A DNA stretch of 64,000 bases from Azonexus sp. (GCF_030824335.1 NZ_JAVBXX010000017.1:1-64000), one strand, 5' to 3'. Shown: positions 9,564 through 20,031, numbered from the stretch's first letter. Notes: generated by a model from the letters alone, not told the origin. A program made the numbers and translations.

Positions 9564-10886
9564 TTGGCTGCAAATCCGAATACCGTTGGTAAGGGTGGGA
9601 AGTTTGGCGATCTGAAGCGCAGGCTTTTGTTTTTGCTTGGCGCACTGGTCGTTTATCGTCTTGGTGCCCATATTCCCGTGCCCGGTATCGATCCCAACGT
9701 TCTGGCCGATCTTTTCAATTCGCAGCAGGGCGGCATTCTTGGCATGTTCAACATGTTCTCGGGTGGAGCCTTGTCGCGATTCACAATTTTTGCATTGGGG
9801 ATCATGCCCTATATTTCGGCATCGATCATCATGCAATTGATGAGCGTTGCCAGTCCTCAGCTCGAAGCCCTTAAAAAGGAAGGCGAGGCAGGACGGCGCA
9901 AGATTACACAGTACACCCGGTACGGAACGGTTGTGCTGGCTTTGTTTCAGGGTATCGGTATCGCTGTTGCGCTTGAAGCGCAGGCGGGCTTGGTTAACGA
10001 TCCGGGTTTCCTGTTTCGCCTGACAACGGTTTCCACGCTGCTGACTGGCACGATGTTTTTGATGTGGCTGGGGGAGCAGATTACCGAGCGTGGTATCGGT
10101 AACGGCATTTCGATTATTATTTTCGGTGGCATCATCGCTGGACTGCCTAGCGCAATTGGTGGTCTGCTTGAGTTGGTTCGAACTGGAGCGATGCATCCAT
10201 TGACCGCTATCGTAATCTGCGTTCTTGTCGCAGTGGTTACCGCCTTTGTTGTCTTTGTTGAGCGCGGTCAACGGAAGATTCTCGTGAATTACGCCAAGCG
10301 CCAGGTTGGCAATAAGGTGTACGGCGGACAGAGTTCGCACTTGCCGCTCAAACTGAATATGGCAGGTGTCATTCCACCAATTTTCGCTTCCTCAATCATT
10401 CTTTTCCCCGCGACATTAGCCGGTTGGTTTGGCTCGGGTGAATCCATGACATGGTTGAAAGATTTTGCTGCAGTATTGTCGCCAGGTCAGCCGATCTACG
10501 TGATGTTGTACGCTGCAGCGATCGTTTTCTTTTGTTTCTTCTATACGGCCCTTGTGTTCAACTCCAAGGAAACAGCTGATAACTTGAAGAAAAGTGGTGC
10601 GTTCGTCCCCGGTATTCGTCCTGGTGAACAAACAGCCCGGTACATCGACAAGATTTTGATGCGTCTAACCTTGATTGGTGCCGGTTACATCACCTTGGTT
10701 TGTTTGCTGCCCGAATTTTTGATTCTGAAGTGGAACGTTCCGTTCTACTTTGGAGGCACCTCATTGCTCATTATCGTTGTGGTTACTATGGATTTCATGT
10801 CACAAGTTCAGGCTTATGTCATGTCCCACCAGTATGAAAGTCTCTTGAAGAAAGCAAACTTCAAGGGTGCCCCGATGATTAAATAG
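9564..10886 (+). CDS. secY: Protein translocase channel subunit SecY
   Basis: A 440-residue, ten-helix inner-membrane protein. The plug/TM2 region ([28 protein letters not shown]) and the cytoplasmic loop with [15 protein letters not shown] are typical. SecY forms the SecYEG channel for Sec export and membrane insertion. The likely start is TTG at 9564 behind AAGGAAAGG; no ATG lies near. The rare start may tune output of a toxic membrane protein (inference). It is followed 5 nt later by the infA remnant. Confidence 0.96.
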   Translation: MAANPNTVGKGGKFGDLKRRLLFLLGALVVYRLGAHIPVPGIDPNVLADLFNSQQGGILGMFNMFSGGALSRFTIFALGIMPYISASIIMQLMSVASPQLEALKKEGEAGRRKITQYTRYGTVVLALFQGIGIAVALEAQAGLVNDPGFLFRLTTVSTLLTGTMFLMWLGEQITERGIGNGISIIIFGGIIAGLPSAIGGLLELVRTGAMHPLTAIVICVLVAVVTAFVVFVERGQRKILVNYAKRQVGNKVYGGQSSHLPLKLNMAGVIPPIFASSIILFPATLAGWFGSGESMTWLKDFAAVLSPGQPIYVMLYAAAIVFFCFFYTALVFNSKETADNLKKSGAFVPGIRPGEQTARYIDKILMRLTLIGAGYITLVCLLPEFLILKWNVPFYFGGTSLLIIVVVTMDFMSQVQAYVMSHQYESLLKKANFKGAPMIK

Positions 10887-10891
10887 GCAAG

Positions 10892-11111
10892 ATGGCGAAA
10901 GACGACTCTGTCGATGTGCGCGGTGAGGTCATCGAAAATCTCCCGAATGCAACTTTCAAAGTCAGGCTGGAAAACGGACATATCGCTCTTTGGGTTGTTT
11001 TCGCATGGGTTTGCATGAGTTAGATGCGAATTTGGCTAGGGAAGACAGTTACAAGTGCAATTGACTCCGTATGATTTAAGCAAGGCCCGAATCGTTCTTC
11101 GGGTCAAGTAA
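10892..11111 (+). pseudogene. infA: Decayed translation initiation factor IF-1 gene
   Basis: Occupies the normal infA slot between secY and rpmJ. Residues 1-30 ([20 protein letters not shown] to ENGH) are intact. Codons 31-43 have diverged heavily from the conserved ISGKMR region. Codon 44, a Tyr in E. coli IF-1, is TAG (11021-11023). Residues 45-54 still resemble IRILxGDxVT in the same frame, then one extra base near 11054 shifts the frame. The last 18 codons (VQLTPYDLSKARIVFRVK, 11055-11108) are intact with a TAA. Only 43 residues can be made. The mix of nonsense, frameshift and clustered missense changes suggests real decay rather than one sequencing slip. IF-1 is normally essential, so a second gene elsewhere is expected. 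Confidence 0.85.
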
Positions 11112-11185
11112 AAGTTCTCTACGCAATAAACCGCAGGGCAAGGAATCACGGCTGCTTCCGAGCTCTCGCAGACGAGGAGTGAAAC

Positions 11186-11299
11186 ATGAAAGTGCAACCT
11201 TCAGTGAAGCGCGTTTGTCGCAATTGCAAGGTGATCCGTCGCAAAGGCGTTGTTCGCGTCATTTGCAAGGATCCGCGTCACAAGCAGCGGCAGGGTTAA
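11186..11299 (+). CDS. rpmJ: 50S ribosomal protein L36 (zinc form)
   Basis: A 37-residue protein, [20 protein letters not shown], with zinc ligands Cys11, Cys14, Cys27 and His32, so it is the C+ form. GAGGAG lies 9-14 nt before ATG 11186. It precedes the alpha-operon genes. Confidence 0.95.
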   Translation: MKVQPSVKRVCRNCKVIRRKGVVRVICKDPRHKQRQG

Positions 11300-11346
11300 T
11301 TCCTGACGAATTTATTCGTTAATTTTAGAAATGTTGGAGTGAGTCA

Positions 11347-11709
11347 ATGGCCCGTATTGCAGGGGTAAACATTCCGAACCATCAGCATGCCTGTATCGCC
11401 CTCACGGCGATTTATGGCATCGGCCGTACCCGCGCACAGAAAATCTGTGATGCGGCTGGCGTTGGTCGTACCACGAAAATGAAGGACCTTTCCGATACGG
11501 AAATGGACCGTCTGCGTGATGAAGTAGCAAAGTTCACCGTTGAAGGTGATCTGCGTCGCGAAGTCACAATGAATATCAAGCGCCTGATGGACCTCGGTTG
11601 TTACCGTGGTTTGCGTCACCGCAAGGGCTTGCCCTGCCGCGGTCAGCGTACCAAAACCAATGCACGTACCCGCAAGGGCCCGCGCAAGGCCATCGCTGGT
11701 AAGAAGTAA
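11347..11709 (+). CDS. rpsM: 30S ribosomal protein S13
   Basis: A 120-residue protein ([20 protein letters not shown]) with the H2TH region and the C-terminal basic tail [18 protein letters not shown] that touches P-site tRNA. First gene of the alpha-operon part; a weak dyad ACGAAT/ATTCGT (11306-11319) lies just upstream. Confidence 0.97.
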   Translation: MARIAGVNIPNHQHACIALTAIYGIGRTRAQKICDAAGVGRTTKMKDLSDTEMDRLRDEVAKFTVEGDLRREVTMNIKRLMDLGCYRGLRHRKGLPCRGQRTKTNARTRKGPRKAIAGKK

Positions 11710-11721
11710 TAGGGACTGAAC

Positions 11722-12111
11722 ATGGCTAAAACTGCTACCAAAGTTCGCAAAAAGGTAAAGAAGAACGTTGCCGAGGGCATTGCTCACATTCACGCTTCGT
11801 TCAACAACACCATCATCACCATCACCGATCGTCAGGGCAACGCGCTGTCATGGGCAACATCCGGCGGTGCCGGCTTCCGCGGTTCGCGTAAGTCCACCCC
11901 GTTTGCTGCTCAAGTCGCCGCTGAAGCAGCTGGCAAGGTTGCACAGGAATGTGGCGTTAAAAATCTGGAAGTGCGCATCAAGGGCCCAGGCCCGGGCCGC
12001 GAGTCTTCTGTTCGTGCGCTCAACGCGCTGGGCATGAAAATTACCGCGATTTCCGACGTGACGCCGGTTCCGCACAACGGTTGCCGTCCGCCCAAGAAGC
12101 GCCGCATCTAA
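11722..12111 (+). CDS. rpsK: 30S ribosomal protein S11
   Basis: A 129-residue protein ending [18 protein letters not shown], a signature of S11, with the [13 protein letters not shown] motif. It lines the mRNA exit channel on the platform. Confidence 0.97.
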   Translation: MAKTATKVRKKVKKNVAEGIAHIHASFNNTIITITDRQGNALSWATSGGAGFRGSRKSTPFAAQVAAEAAGKVAQECGVKNLEVRIKGPGPGRESSVRALNALGMKITAISDVTPVPHNGCRPPKKRRI

Positions 12112-12123
12112 GGAGAAAGACAA

Positions 12124-12753
12124 GTGGCTCGTAATCTCGATCCGAAATGCCGTCAGTGCCGCCGCGAAGGCGAAAAGCTGTTCCTGAAGGGCGAAAAGTG
12201 TTTTACCGATAAATGCGCTATTGAGCGCCGTGCTTATGCCCCTGGCCAGCATGGCCAGAAGTCAGGTGCACGTCTTTCAGACTATGGCGTTCACTTGCGC
12301 GCTAAGCAAAAAATCCGTCGCGTTTATGGCGTATTGGAAGGTCAGTTCCGTCGTACTTTTGCGGAAGCTGATCGTCGCAAGGGCCAGACCGGTGAAAACC
12401 TGTTGCAGTTGCTTGAAGCTCGCCTGGACTCCGTTGCTTACCGTATGGGCTTTGGTGCTTCGCGCACTGAATCCCGCCAGATCGTTCGTCACAATGGCGT
12501 TCTGGTTAACGGCAAGCGCGTTAACATTCCGTCGTACTTGGTGAAGCCTGGCGATGTTGTCCAGTTGACCGACCGTTCCCGTGCTTCCTTGCGCTGTAAG
12601 GCCGCACTGGAAGCAGCTGAGTCCCGCGGGTTCCCGGAGTGGATTTCTGTCGATGTCAAGGAAGGCAAGGGCACGTTCAAAGCTATGCCGCAACGTTCGG
12701 AGTTGCCGGCAACCCTGAACGAAGGCCTGGTCATCGAACTTTATTCGAAGTAA
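12124..12753 (+). CDS. rpsD: 30S ribosomal protein S4 (cysteine-containing form)
   Basis: A 209-residue protein starting at GTG 12124 behind AAGGAG. It has an S4 RNA-binding domain around residues 95-160. The N-terminus has Cys9, Cys12, Cys26 and Cys31 (CRQC...C...C), the spacing of zinc-binding S4 proteins. S4 initiates 30S assembly and represses the alpha operon in E. coli. Confidence 0.96.
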   Translation: MARNLDPKCRQCRREGEKLFLKGEKCFTDKCAIERRAYAPGQHGQKSGARLSDYGVHLRAKQKIRRVYGVLEGQFRRTFAEADRRKGQTGENLLQLLEARLDSVAYRMGFGASRTESRQIVRHNGVLVNGKRVNIPSYLVKPGDVVQLTDRSRASLRCKAALEAAESRGFPEWISVDVKEGKGTFKAMPQRSELPATLNEGLVIELYSK

Positions 12754-12777
12754 CCCGCAAGCAGAGGAATCAAGCCC

Positions 12778-13752
12778 ATGCAAAGCAGTGGACTTCTCAA
12801 GCCACGCATCATCGACGTACAGAGTGTTTCGCCGGTAGAAGCCAAAGTGGTCATGGAGCCGTTTGAACGCGGTTTCGGACATACTCTTGGTAACGCCTTG
12901 CGCCGCATTTTGTTGTCATCGATGCCTGGCTACGCACCGACGGAAGTGTCCATCGACGGCGTGTTGCACGAATACTCGACCATTGACGGTGTTCAGGAGG
13001 ATGTCGTTGACATCCTCTTGAATCTGAAAGGGATCGTTTTCAAGCTTCACAATCGCGATGTCGTCACCCTGAAGCTGGCAAAGGAAGGCGAGGGCGTGAT
13101 CCGTGCTGGCGATATCGATTTGCCGCACGACGTCGAAATCATCAATCCGGAGCACGTCATTGCTCACCTGTCGACCAACGGCAAATTGTCGATGGAAATC
13201 AAGGTTGAAAAAGGTCGGGGTTATGTCCCCGGCAATGTTCGCAACCTGGGTGATGCCAAGACGATTGGGCAATTGGTGCTGGACGCTTCGTTCAGTCCCG
13301 TTCGCCGTGTGGCTTATTCGGTTGAAAATGCACGCGTCGAGCAGCGTACCGACTTGGACAAGCTGATTGTTGATATCGAAACCAATGGTGTTGTCGAACC
13401 GGAGGAAGCCATTCGTTATGCAGCACGCGTTTTGATCGAACAGTTGTCGGTCTTTGCCGATCTTGAAGGTACTGCTCCAGTGGCAGAGGCTTCGAAGCCT
13501 GCACAGGTTGACCCGGTGTTGTTGCGCCCGGTAGATGATCTCGAATTGACAGTACGTTCTGCGAACTGTCTTAAGGCCGAGAATATTTATTACATCGGCG
13601 ATCTGATCCAGCGTACTGAAAACGAATTGCTCAAGACCCCCAACCTGGGTCGCAAATCGCTGAATGAAATCAAGGAAGTTCTTGCCGCGCGTGGGCTCAC
13701 GCTTGGCATGAAACTGGATAATTGGCCGCCCGCCGGTCTAGATAAGGCGTAA
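12778..13752 (+). CDS. rpoA: RNA polymerase subunit alpha
   Basis: A 324-residue protein. The N-terminal dimerisation domain contains [23 protein letters not shown], and the C-terminal DNA/activator-binding domain starts near residue 245 and contains [19 protein letters not shown]. Usual length is about 325-330. It sits between rpsD and rplQ, the standard alpha-operon order. Confidence 0.98.
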   Translation: MQSSGLLKPRIIDVQSVSPVEAKVVMEPFERGFGHTLGNALRRILLSSMPGYAPTEVSIDGVLHEYSTIDGVQEDVVDILLNLKGIVFKLHNRDVVTLKLAKEGEGVIRAGDIDLPHDVEIINPEHVIAHLSTNGKLSMEIKVEKGRGYVPGNVRNLGDAKTIGQLVLDASFSPVRRVAYSVENARVEQRTDLDKLIVDIETNGVVEPEEAIRYAARVLIEQLSVFADLEGTAPVAEASKPAQVDPVLLRPVDDLELTVRSANCLKAENIYYIGDLIQRTENELLKTPNLGRKSLNEIKEVLAARGLTLGMKLDNWPPAGLDKA

Positions 13753-13809
13753 GCCTTTTCTCGACCAGGGTTGTCAAGGGACGCCTGCAGAACATAGAAA
13801 GGATTAACC

Positions 13810-14211
13810 ATGCGTCACCGCAATGGACTTCGCAAACTTAACCGTACCAGCAGCCATCGTTTGGCGATGCTGCGCAACATGACCGTTTCCCTGCTCCGTC
13901 ACGAGGCTATCAAAACCACGTTGCCGAAAGCCAAGGAACTGCGTCGCGTTGTTGAGCCGATGATCACACTAGGACGTAACCCGACGCTCGCTAACAAGCG
14001 TCTGGCTTTCGACCGTTTGCGCGATCGTGAAATCGTCGTTAAGCTGTTCGCCGAAATTGGGCCACGTTACGCTACTCGTCCGGGTGGCTACCTGCGTATT
14101 CTGAAGTGTGGCTTCCGTGTTGGCGACAACGCACCGATGGCTTTCGTGGAACTTGTTGATCGTCCAGAACTGACAGAAGCTGTGGAAGTTGCAGACGAAG
14201 CTGGTGAATAA
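13810..14211 (+). CDS. rplQ: 50S ribosomal protein L17
   Basis: A 133-residue protein beginning [19 protein letters not shown] with the family core [17 protein letters not shown]. It is the last gene of the ribosomal run and is followed at once by a strong terminator. Confidence 0.97.
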   Translation: MRHRNGLRKLNRTSSHRLAMLRNMTVSLLRHEAIKTTLPKAKELRRVVEPMITLGRNPTLANKRLAFDRLRDREIVVKLFAEIGPRYATRPGGYLRILKCGFRVGDNAPMAFVELVDRPELTEAVEVADEAGE

Positions 14212-14230
14212 TCAGCAATCGTGAGTTTTT

Positions 14231-14262
14231 AAAAAGGCCGGATATTTATCCGGCCTTTTTTT
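14231..14262 (+). terminator. Bidirectional terminator after rplQ
   Basis: An inverted repeat AAAAAGGCCGGATA / TATCCGGCCTTTTT with a tiny loop ends in T7 on the + strand and T5 on the - strand. It can stop the ribosomal transcript and also the converging response-regulator gene that ends at 14296. Confidence 0.9.
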
Positions 14263-14295
14263 ATTCTTGATTTATCCGAGGTGATCGAGCGAGGC

Positions 14296-15834
14296 TTAGG
14301 GGCAGTCGATAATCATCAAGGAAACATCATCCGCTGCACTATTGCTGCCAAGGTGCGTGGCTAGTGCTTTTTCTAGCGCTGGAAACCTGTTTTCTGGTGA
14401 CGTGTTGGCGATGGCCGCTAGAACACCTTCCGGACCAAATTGTTTTCCCTGTGCATTTTCTGCCTCCAGGAGGCCGTCGGAATACATGAGTAGCTGGCTT
14501 TCCTTTGCCCATTCGAAGGTTTCGGGCCGGCATTCGATGTCGCGGCTATCCAGAATTCCTAAAGCAAGATTGTCGGAGCGGAAATGCCTGGCAGGATGTC
14601 CCCAGCGATCAATGATCAAGGCTTCCGGCGTCCCTCCGACCCATATTTCGCCAATCAGGCTGAGTTCATCCAGGCACACGATGGTTGCGGCGACAAAGCG
14701 CCCAACCGGAATTGATTCCCTTAGCTGTTGATTCATCTCGATAACAAGTTCTGTAATCGAACGATTCAGGCGAGTCATTCGATAAAACAATGCCAGTACC
14801 GGGAGGACGCTTATTGCCGCTGGCAGCCCGTGGCCGGTGGCATCTGCCAAAAGCGCATAAAATCGACCCTCGGGAGAGCGGGATGCCGCAACAATATCAC
14901 CACTGAAGTTTTCAGTCGCCATCACCCGATAACGAATCCGGGGATCATCAAGGCCAGGACGATGCAGTTGCTTTTCCATCAAACGGAGCGCGAGTTGTTG
15001 CTCTGTCTGGTTATGATCAAAGTAGATCTGCAACTGTTTCGCATTCTCTTGAAGTTTCAACTCGGCAGCCTTACGTTCCGAGATATCGCGAATGACACTG
15101 ACGAACAGTTTTTCGGCATCGATTTTTACCTCGGATACGCCGATTTCGACTGGAAATTTTCGCCCATTGCCATGCTGGGCAAAGGCTTCCCGCTCCATAC
15201 CTTGTGCTGATGTATGTTTCGCCAGTTGCTCCAGAAAACGGCCGCTTACTTTGTCCTTGCTTGCGCCAGGTAGAAGTATGGAAATGTGTTGGCCGGTCAT
15301 CTCTTCTGCGGTGCGTCCAAAAATGCGCGACGTAGCGTGGTTGACCGTGAGAATCGAACCATTGCTATCTGATGTGACGATAGCATCGAGCACATTGTCT
15401 GAAATTGCTTGCAAACGTTCGAAAGCGATCGTGGCACTTTGCTGCAAGGCCAACGAACGTTGCATGGAACGCAGTTTTGCCTCCAGCACGACGAAGTTGA
15501 TTGGCTTAGTCAGGTAGTCGTCGGCACCCGCCTCAAGACCTTCGACCAGGTTTTCATCGCGATTCAGGGCCGATAGGAAAATGATCGGTACCCATTTCCC
15601 CTGGCTGCCGGCTTTGATGCGGCGAGCCGCTTCAAAACCATCCATCACTGGCATCATGATGTCGAGCAGTATGAGATCCGGGCGCTCCTGCTCGAACCGT
15701 TGAACTGCAATTTCTCCATTCTCCGCAAGAATAACGTCGTGACCAAGCTTCTTCAGGAAGACCTGCAGAATGTGCAGGTTGGTTCGATTGTCGTCTACTG
15801 CGAGAACGCGAATTTTGTTGAATGCGCTAGTCAT
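14296..15834 (-). CDS. Response regulator with PAS sensor and SpoIIE/PP2C-type phosphatase domain
   Basis: A 512-residue cytoplasmic protein. The REC domain is residues 1-120 (acid pair D14/D15, phospho-acceptor D58 in LLLDIMMP, conserved Lys in LTKP). A PAS domain spans about 145-265, and a PP2C/SpoIIE-type Ser/Thr phosphatase about 305-512 (NFSGDIVAA, LLADATGHGLPAA). By family knowledge this architecture dephosphorylates anti-sigma-antagonist partners when the receiver is phosphorylated; no partner gene is adjacent. Start ATG 15834 is preferred over an in-frame TTG at 15870, though neither has a strong ribosome site. Confidence 0.85.
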   Translation of the reverse strand: MTSAFNKIRVLAVDDNRTNLHILQVFLKKLGHDVILAENGEIAVQRFEQERPDLILLDIMMPVMDGFEAARRIKAGSQGKWVPIIFLSALNRDENLVEGLEAGADDYLTKPINFVVLEAKLRSMQRSLALQQSATIAFERLQAISDNVLDAIVTSDSNGSILTVNHATSRIFGRTAEEMTGQHISILLPGASKDKVSGRFLEQLAKHTSAQGMEREAFAQHGNGRKFPVEIGVSEVKIDAEKLFVSVIRDISERKAAELKLQENAKQLQIYFDHNQTEQQLALRLMEKQLHRPGLDDPRIRYRVMATENFSGDIVAASRSPEGRFYALLADATGHGLPAAISVLPVLALFYRMTRLNRSITELVIEMNQQLRESIPVGRFVAATIVCLDELSLIGEIWVGGTPEALIIDRWGHPARHFRSDNLALGILDSRDIECRPETFEWAKESQLLMYSDGLLEAENAQGKQFGPEGVLAAIANTSPENRFPALEKALATHLGSNSAADDVSLMIIDCP

Positions 15835-15951
15835 CGTTAGTTGTATTTTTCGTCGGAAGCAGTCTATCAACTCTGGCGCGTCTACCGTGTCACATGAAAG
15901 TGTTTCACCGTACCTCAGATATTGGGCAGGATCGTATCATGGGCGGCGACA

Positions 15952-17757
15952 CTAGCTTTGCTTGTCTTGGCTCTCCTGTTGTTGCAGCCGCCACATCTGG
16001 GCGTATTTTCCATTTTTCAGCAACAACTCGATGTGCGTTCCACTCTCCAGTATTTGGCCATCATCGATTACCAGTATCTGGTCGGCGCCCATGATCGTAG
16101 AAAGTCGGTGAGCGATAACCAGCGTTGTACGACCGATCGCTGCCAACTCCAATTGCTTTTGTATGGCTCGTTCGGTATGGGAATCAAGTGCTGAAGTGGC
16201 TTCGTCAAAAATCAGAACCGATGGGTCTTTCAACAGGGCTCGAGCAATTGCCACGCGTTGTTTTTCCCCGCCGGAAAGTTTCAGGCCGCGTTCGCCAACC
16301 CGTGTCTCGTACTTGTCTGGAAGAGACTCGATGAAATCCTGCAGGCTAGCGGCATGTGCTGCGGCGATAACTTCATCTAGGCTGGCTTCAGGGCGTCCGT
16401 AACGAATGTTGTAAAGAATGCTGTCGTTGAACAACACGGTATCCTGCGGCACGATGCCAATGGCAGCACGCAGGCTGTGCTGAGTGACTTGACGTAGATC
16501 GTGCCCTCCGATTTGGATGCTGCCGCCAGTGACATCATAGAAACGATAAAGCAGTCGGGATAGCGTAGATTTCCCGGCGCCGGAAGGGCCGACGACCGCA
16601 ACGGTGTGCCCTGCCGGTATGTAAATGCTGATGTTGCGAAGAATTTGCCGATTGGACTCGTAAGCGAAATCAACCGATGAAAAGCGGATATCCATCATGC
16701 GCTGGGTGGGTAATTCGAGCGCCCCTGGTGCGTCGGCAACCTCCCGGTTTTCCTTGAGTAATCCGAACATCCGTTCAATATCGGTAAGCGCCTGGCGGAT
16801 TTCGCGATAGACGATACCGAGGAAGTTGAGCGGCATGTATAGCTGCATCAGGAAGGCATTCACCAGGACGAGGTCGCCGATTGTCATCGTGCCCTGTGCG
16901 ACGCCATCTGCGGCACGCCACATCATGGCAGTTACGCCGAGCGCGATGATTGCCTGCTGGCCAAGATTCAGAAAGGCAAGGGTGGTCTGGCTGCGTGTGC
17001 TTGCATCCTCCAGCTTGAGTAATTGCTCGTCGTAGCGTCTGGCTTCCCACGCCTCATTGTTGAAATATTTGACCGTTTCGTAGTTCAACAGGCTGTCGAC
17101 CGCACGAGTATTGGCCGCTGAGTCGCATTCATTGACGTTACGCCGGATGGCAATGCGCCAATTGCTGACTTTTACTGTAAAAATAACGTAAGCCAGTAGC
17201 GAGATGGCGGTGATCAAGACAAAACCGATGTCGTATTGCACGTACAGAATGCCGAGCACCAATACGATCTCGATCAAGGTCGGCAGGATGGAATAAAGCG
17301 TGTATGAAATCAGGCTGGAGATCGATCGGGTGCCCCGTTCAACGTCACGCGAAATACCGCCGGTCTGCCGCTCTAGATGGAAGCGCAGGGAGAGCGCGTG
17401 TAGATGGCGGAAAACCTCCAGAGCCACTTGGCGGATCGCCCGTTGTGTTACGCGGGCAAAGAGGATTTCGCGCAACTCGGTGAATAGCGAGTTGGAGAAA
17501 CGCAAGGCGCCGTAAAGCATGAGCAGCATGACGGGCAATGCCAGAACGTCGCCACTCAAACCGTCGATCATCTCCTTGAAAACCAGGGGAACGCCAACAT
17601 TTGCCAGCTTGGCGGCGATCAGGCAAGCGAGTGCGGCAGTGACCCGAAGACGGTATTGCCAGAGATACGGGAAGAGTGCGCACAGTGTTTGCCATGCATG
17701 GGTTTCGCCAAGCGGTTGGCCGGTTGGCGGTTTGGGCATGGCTGTAGCACGACGCAT
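15952..17757 (-). CDS. Atm1-type ABC exporter (fused membrane and ATPase half-transporter)
   Basis: A 601-residue protein with a six-helix exporter domain (about 25-330) followed by an ATPase domain: Walker A GPSGAGKST, signature LSGGEKQRVAIARAL, Walker B VLIFDEATS and switch His in IAHRLS. The membrane part (FKEMIDGL, VNECDSAANTRAVDSLLNYETVKYFNNE) is characteristic of the Atm1/ABCB7/HMT1 group, which exports glutathione-linked sulfur or heavy-metal conjugates as homodimers. It is a monocistronic gene as far as seen. Exact substrate cannot be read from the sequence. Confidence 0.9.
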   Translation of the reverse strand: MRRATAMPKPPTGQPLGETHAWQTLCALFPYLWQYRLRVTAALACLIAAKLANVGVPLVFKEMIDGLSGDVLALPVMLLMLYGALRFSNSLFTELREILFARVTQRAIRQVALEVFRHLHALSLRFHLERQTGGISRDVERGTRSISSLISYTLYSILPTLIEIVLVLGILYVQYDIGFVLITAISLLAYVIFTVKVSNWRIAIRRNVNECDSAANTRAVDSLLNYETVKYFNNEAWEARRYDEQLLKLEDASTRSQTTLAFLNLGQQAIIALGVTAMMWRAADGVAQGTMTIGDLVLVNAFLMQLYMPLNFLGIVYREIRQALTDIERMFGLLKENREVADAPGALELPTQRMMDIRFSSVDFAYESNRQILRNISIYIPAGHTVAVVGPSGAGKSTLSRLLYRFYDVTGGSIQIGGHDLRQVTQHSLRAAIGIVPQDTVLFNDSILYNIRYGRPEASLDEVIAAAHAASLQDFIESLPDKYETRVGERGLKLSGGEKQRVAIARALLKDPSVLIFDEATSALDSHTERAIQKQLELAAIGRTTLVIAHRLSTIMGADQILVIDDGQILESGTHIELLLKNGKYAQMWRLQQQESQDKQS

Positions 17758-17848
17758 GGTGGGAAGCTCTTCTTGGAAAGAGCCAAAGTATATGAAATAC
17801 GCCGGGTTTCCGGGAGAATCGCGGATATGACCTGACTAAGGATGCACC

Positions 17849-18247
17849 ATGAATCACGAACGTGTTGAATTGCCTGATCGTCAACCGGCGCTGCGCGTTG
17901 TGCCGATGCCCGCCGATCTGAACCAGAACGGCGATGTTTTTGGCGGCTGGGTCATGGCCCAGGTCGACGTAGCCGGTGCCATTCCGGCGATGCGGCGAGC
18001 GCGCGGTCGGGTAGCGACTGTCTCGGTCAACTCATTTCAGTTTCGCCAAGCAATTTCTGTGGGTGACATTGTCAGCTTCTATGCGGAAATTGTTCATGTC
18101 GGAAGAACCTCGATTACCGTTTTCGTCGAAGTCTATGCCGAAAGAAATTACGCCAACCCGATTACTGTCAAGGTGACCCATGCCGAGTTGACCTACGTCG
18201 CCATTGATGAAGGCGGCGGCAAACGTGAAGTGCCTGCCGAAATTTGA
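17849..18247 (+). CDS. yciA: Acyl-CoA thioesterase, YciA-type hotdog fold
   Basis: A 132-residue single hotdog-fold protein. The motif NQNGDVFGGWVMAQVD holds the catalytic Asp and helix of the YciA/acyl-CoA hydrolase family, and VGRTSITVFVEVYAER matches the second half. It hydrolyses acyl-CoA to free acid and CoA in the cytoplasm. Divergent from the ABC exporter gene with 91 bp between them. Confidence 0.85.
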   Translation: MNHERVELPDRQPALRVVPMPADLNQNGDVFGGWVMAQVDVAGAIPAMRRARGRVATVSVNSFQFRQAISVGDIVSFYAEIVHVGRTSITVFVEVYAERNYANPITVKVTHAELTYVAIDEGGGKREVPAEI

Positions 18248-18306
18248 ACGAAAATGGAATAAAATCGGCCGGCTAAACAATTGGAAAGTCTTCGAGGAAC
18301 GAAGCA

Positions 18307-19461
18307 ATGATCAAAAACACTTTGCGTACGCTACCAACCCTGCTTCTGCTGGCCTTTTCAGGTGTCGCCTCGGCCTCTGCATTTCAGCTTGGAGAGCAGA
18401 ATGCGAGTGGCTTGGGTACGGCCTATGCTGGCTCGGCTGCCATTGCGGATAACGCCAGCACGGTGTTTTTCAACCCGGCCGGGATGACGCAACTCAAGGG
18501 CGTCCACATCTCTGGCGGACTGGTCGGTATCGGGAGCCAGATTCGCTTTCGCGGGCTGAACGGTTCGTCTGGCGGTGATGCCGGGGGCTGGCATGGCGTG
18601 CCTAACGCTTACCTTAGCTGGCAACTGACGCCTGCCTTGACGGCCGGTGTCGGTCTTTCCTCTCCATTTGGACTGGCGACCGAATACAAGGCGGCCTGGG
18701 TGGGGCAACAGGAAGGCATCAAGTCCGAGCTTACGACGCTCAATCTGAATCCTTCTGTTGCCTACAAAGTCAATGACAAAGTATCGCTTGGCCTGGGGCT
18801 CAACTATCAGAAGGTCGATGGTGAACTGACCAGCACCGGTATCGTGCTGAAAGGTGATGACGCATCGTACGGCTGGAATGCCGGTGCGTTGTTTACCCTT
18901 TCGCCAGCCATGCGCGTTGGCGTCTCTTATCGCTCGGCCATCGGGCATACCCTGAAAGGCCATGTGAATGCTGTCGTGCCGGTCAAGGCTGACCTCGACT
19001 TGCCGGGCACGTTCATTCTTTCCGTCTGGCAGCAGGTCTCCGATCGTTGGGAGGCCATGGGCGATCTTTCCTACACCCGCTGGAATTCCCTGGATCGCTT
19101 GGTCGTCGTCAATCGCAACACAGGCATGCAGTTCGGTAATGCCGAGGTCTATAACTACGATAACTCCTGGCGCATCGCCTGGGGGGCTGCTTACCGCTCA
19201 AATGACGTGACCAAGCTGAAATTTGGCCTGGCTTATGACCGTACACCGGTCAACTCAAGGGATCGCTCGGTTCGTGTGCCGGACAATGACCGGCTCTGGT
19301 TGTCGCTGGGCGGGCAATGGAAGTTGGGTCGGGCAAGCGTGGTTGATCTCGGTTATTCCTATCTGTACATGAAAGATCCGAAGATCGCGCAGGGGAATGC
19401 TATCGGTAAATACGACAACAGTGCGCATATCGTCGGTGTCCAGTATTCCGTCGGGTATTAA
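18307..19461 (+). CDS. FadL/OmpP1/TodX-family outer-membrane hydrophobic-substrate channel
   Basis: A 384-residue protein with a signal peptide (cleavage near SGVASASA-F) and the N-terminal FadL hatch signature VFFNPAGMTQL. The rest alternates like a 14-strand beta barrel and ends in an aromatic Tyr (VQYSVGY), as outer-membrane proteins do. The family takes up long-chain fatty acids or aromatic hydrocarbons. GAGGAACGAAG precedes the ATG. The neighbouring acyl-CoA thioesterase fits a lipid context (inference). Confidence 0.9.
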   Translation: MIKNTLRTLPTLLLLAFSGVASASAFQLGEQNASGLGTAYAGSAAIADNASTVFFNPAGMTQLKGVHISGGLVGIGSQIRFRGLNGSSGGDAGGWHGVPNAYLSWQLTPALTAGVGLSSPFGLATEYKAAWVGQQEGIKSELTTLNLNPSVAYKVNDKVSLGLGLNYQKVDGELTSTGIVLKGDDASYGWNAGALFTLSPAMRVGVSYRSAIGHTLKGHVNAVVPVKADLDLPGTFILSVWQQVSDRWEAMGDLSYTRWNSLDRLVVVNRNTGMQFGNAEVYNYDNSWRIAWGAAYRSNDVTKLKFGLAYDRTPVNSRDRSVRVPDNDRLWLSLGGQWKLGRASVVDLGYSYLYMKDPKIAQGNAIGKYDNSAHIVGVQYSVGY

Positions 19462-19467
19462 GGTAAC

Positions 19468-20031
19468 GTGCTGGGTGCCAATCTGTCCTCGCTGGAGGTG
19501 GCTGGCATGGTGATCGGCGTGCGCGAAGGGGTGCTTGCACTGATCGTCGTGGTTGCCCTTTATATCGGCCTGGTACTGTTTCGCATGCTGCGTTTGGCGA
19601 ACAAGGCAGCAGAACAACCACCGGCAGTCATAACGGACGTACCAGAGAAGACTTTGCCGGCCGACAAAACCGAAGCGGCACCGGTCATCAATTCAACGAC
19701 GGAGCCTCGCCTCGAAGAAGTAGAGCCTGTCAAGCTTGAGTCCCCACCACCTGGCCTGGCCAATGAGTTGTTGTACGAAGGCATGGAAAGAGAGCTCGTA
19801 CAACTACGCGATGAAGTCGAAGTAATGCGGGGTGAACTATCTGCTTTGCGGGAAGACATGCAGCATGCTTTGGCACACCTGCGGGCGACCCAAACGGTAT
19901 CGCCGATCTATGGCGATGCGATGCAGATGGCGGTGGCGGGCTATGATGCCGTGATGATCGCCGAACGTTGCGGTATTGCACGAGCCGAAGCCGAGTTGGT
20001 GGTAGCGTTGGCGCGCAGCCAGGTGCAGTGA
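19468..20031 (+). CDS. DUF2802-like membrane-anchored protein
   Basis: A 187-residue protein starting at GTG 19468, five bases after AAGG. One membrane helix lies at about residues 22-42, followed by an acidic/proline linker, a short coiled coil (about 105-135, LVQLRDEVEVMRGELSALRE) and a small C-terminal domain (AGYDAVMIAERCGIARAEAELVVAL) resembling the DUF2802 helix-turn-helix-like module. Function unknown. It lies 6 nt after the FadL gene and 8 nt before the SPOR gene, so probably one operon. Confidence 0.7.
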   Translation: MLGANLSSLEVAGMVIGVREGVLALIVVVALYIGLVLFRMLRLANKAAEQPPAVITDVPEKTLPADKTEAAPVINSTTEPRLEEVEPVKLESPPPGLANELLYEGMERELVQLRDEVEVMRGELSALREDMQHALAHLRATQTVSPIYGDAMQMAVAGYDAVMIAERCGIARAEAELVVALARSQVQ

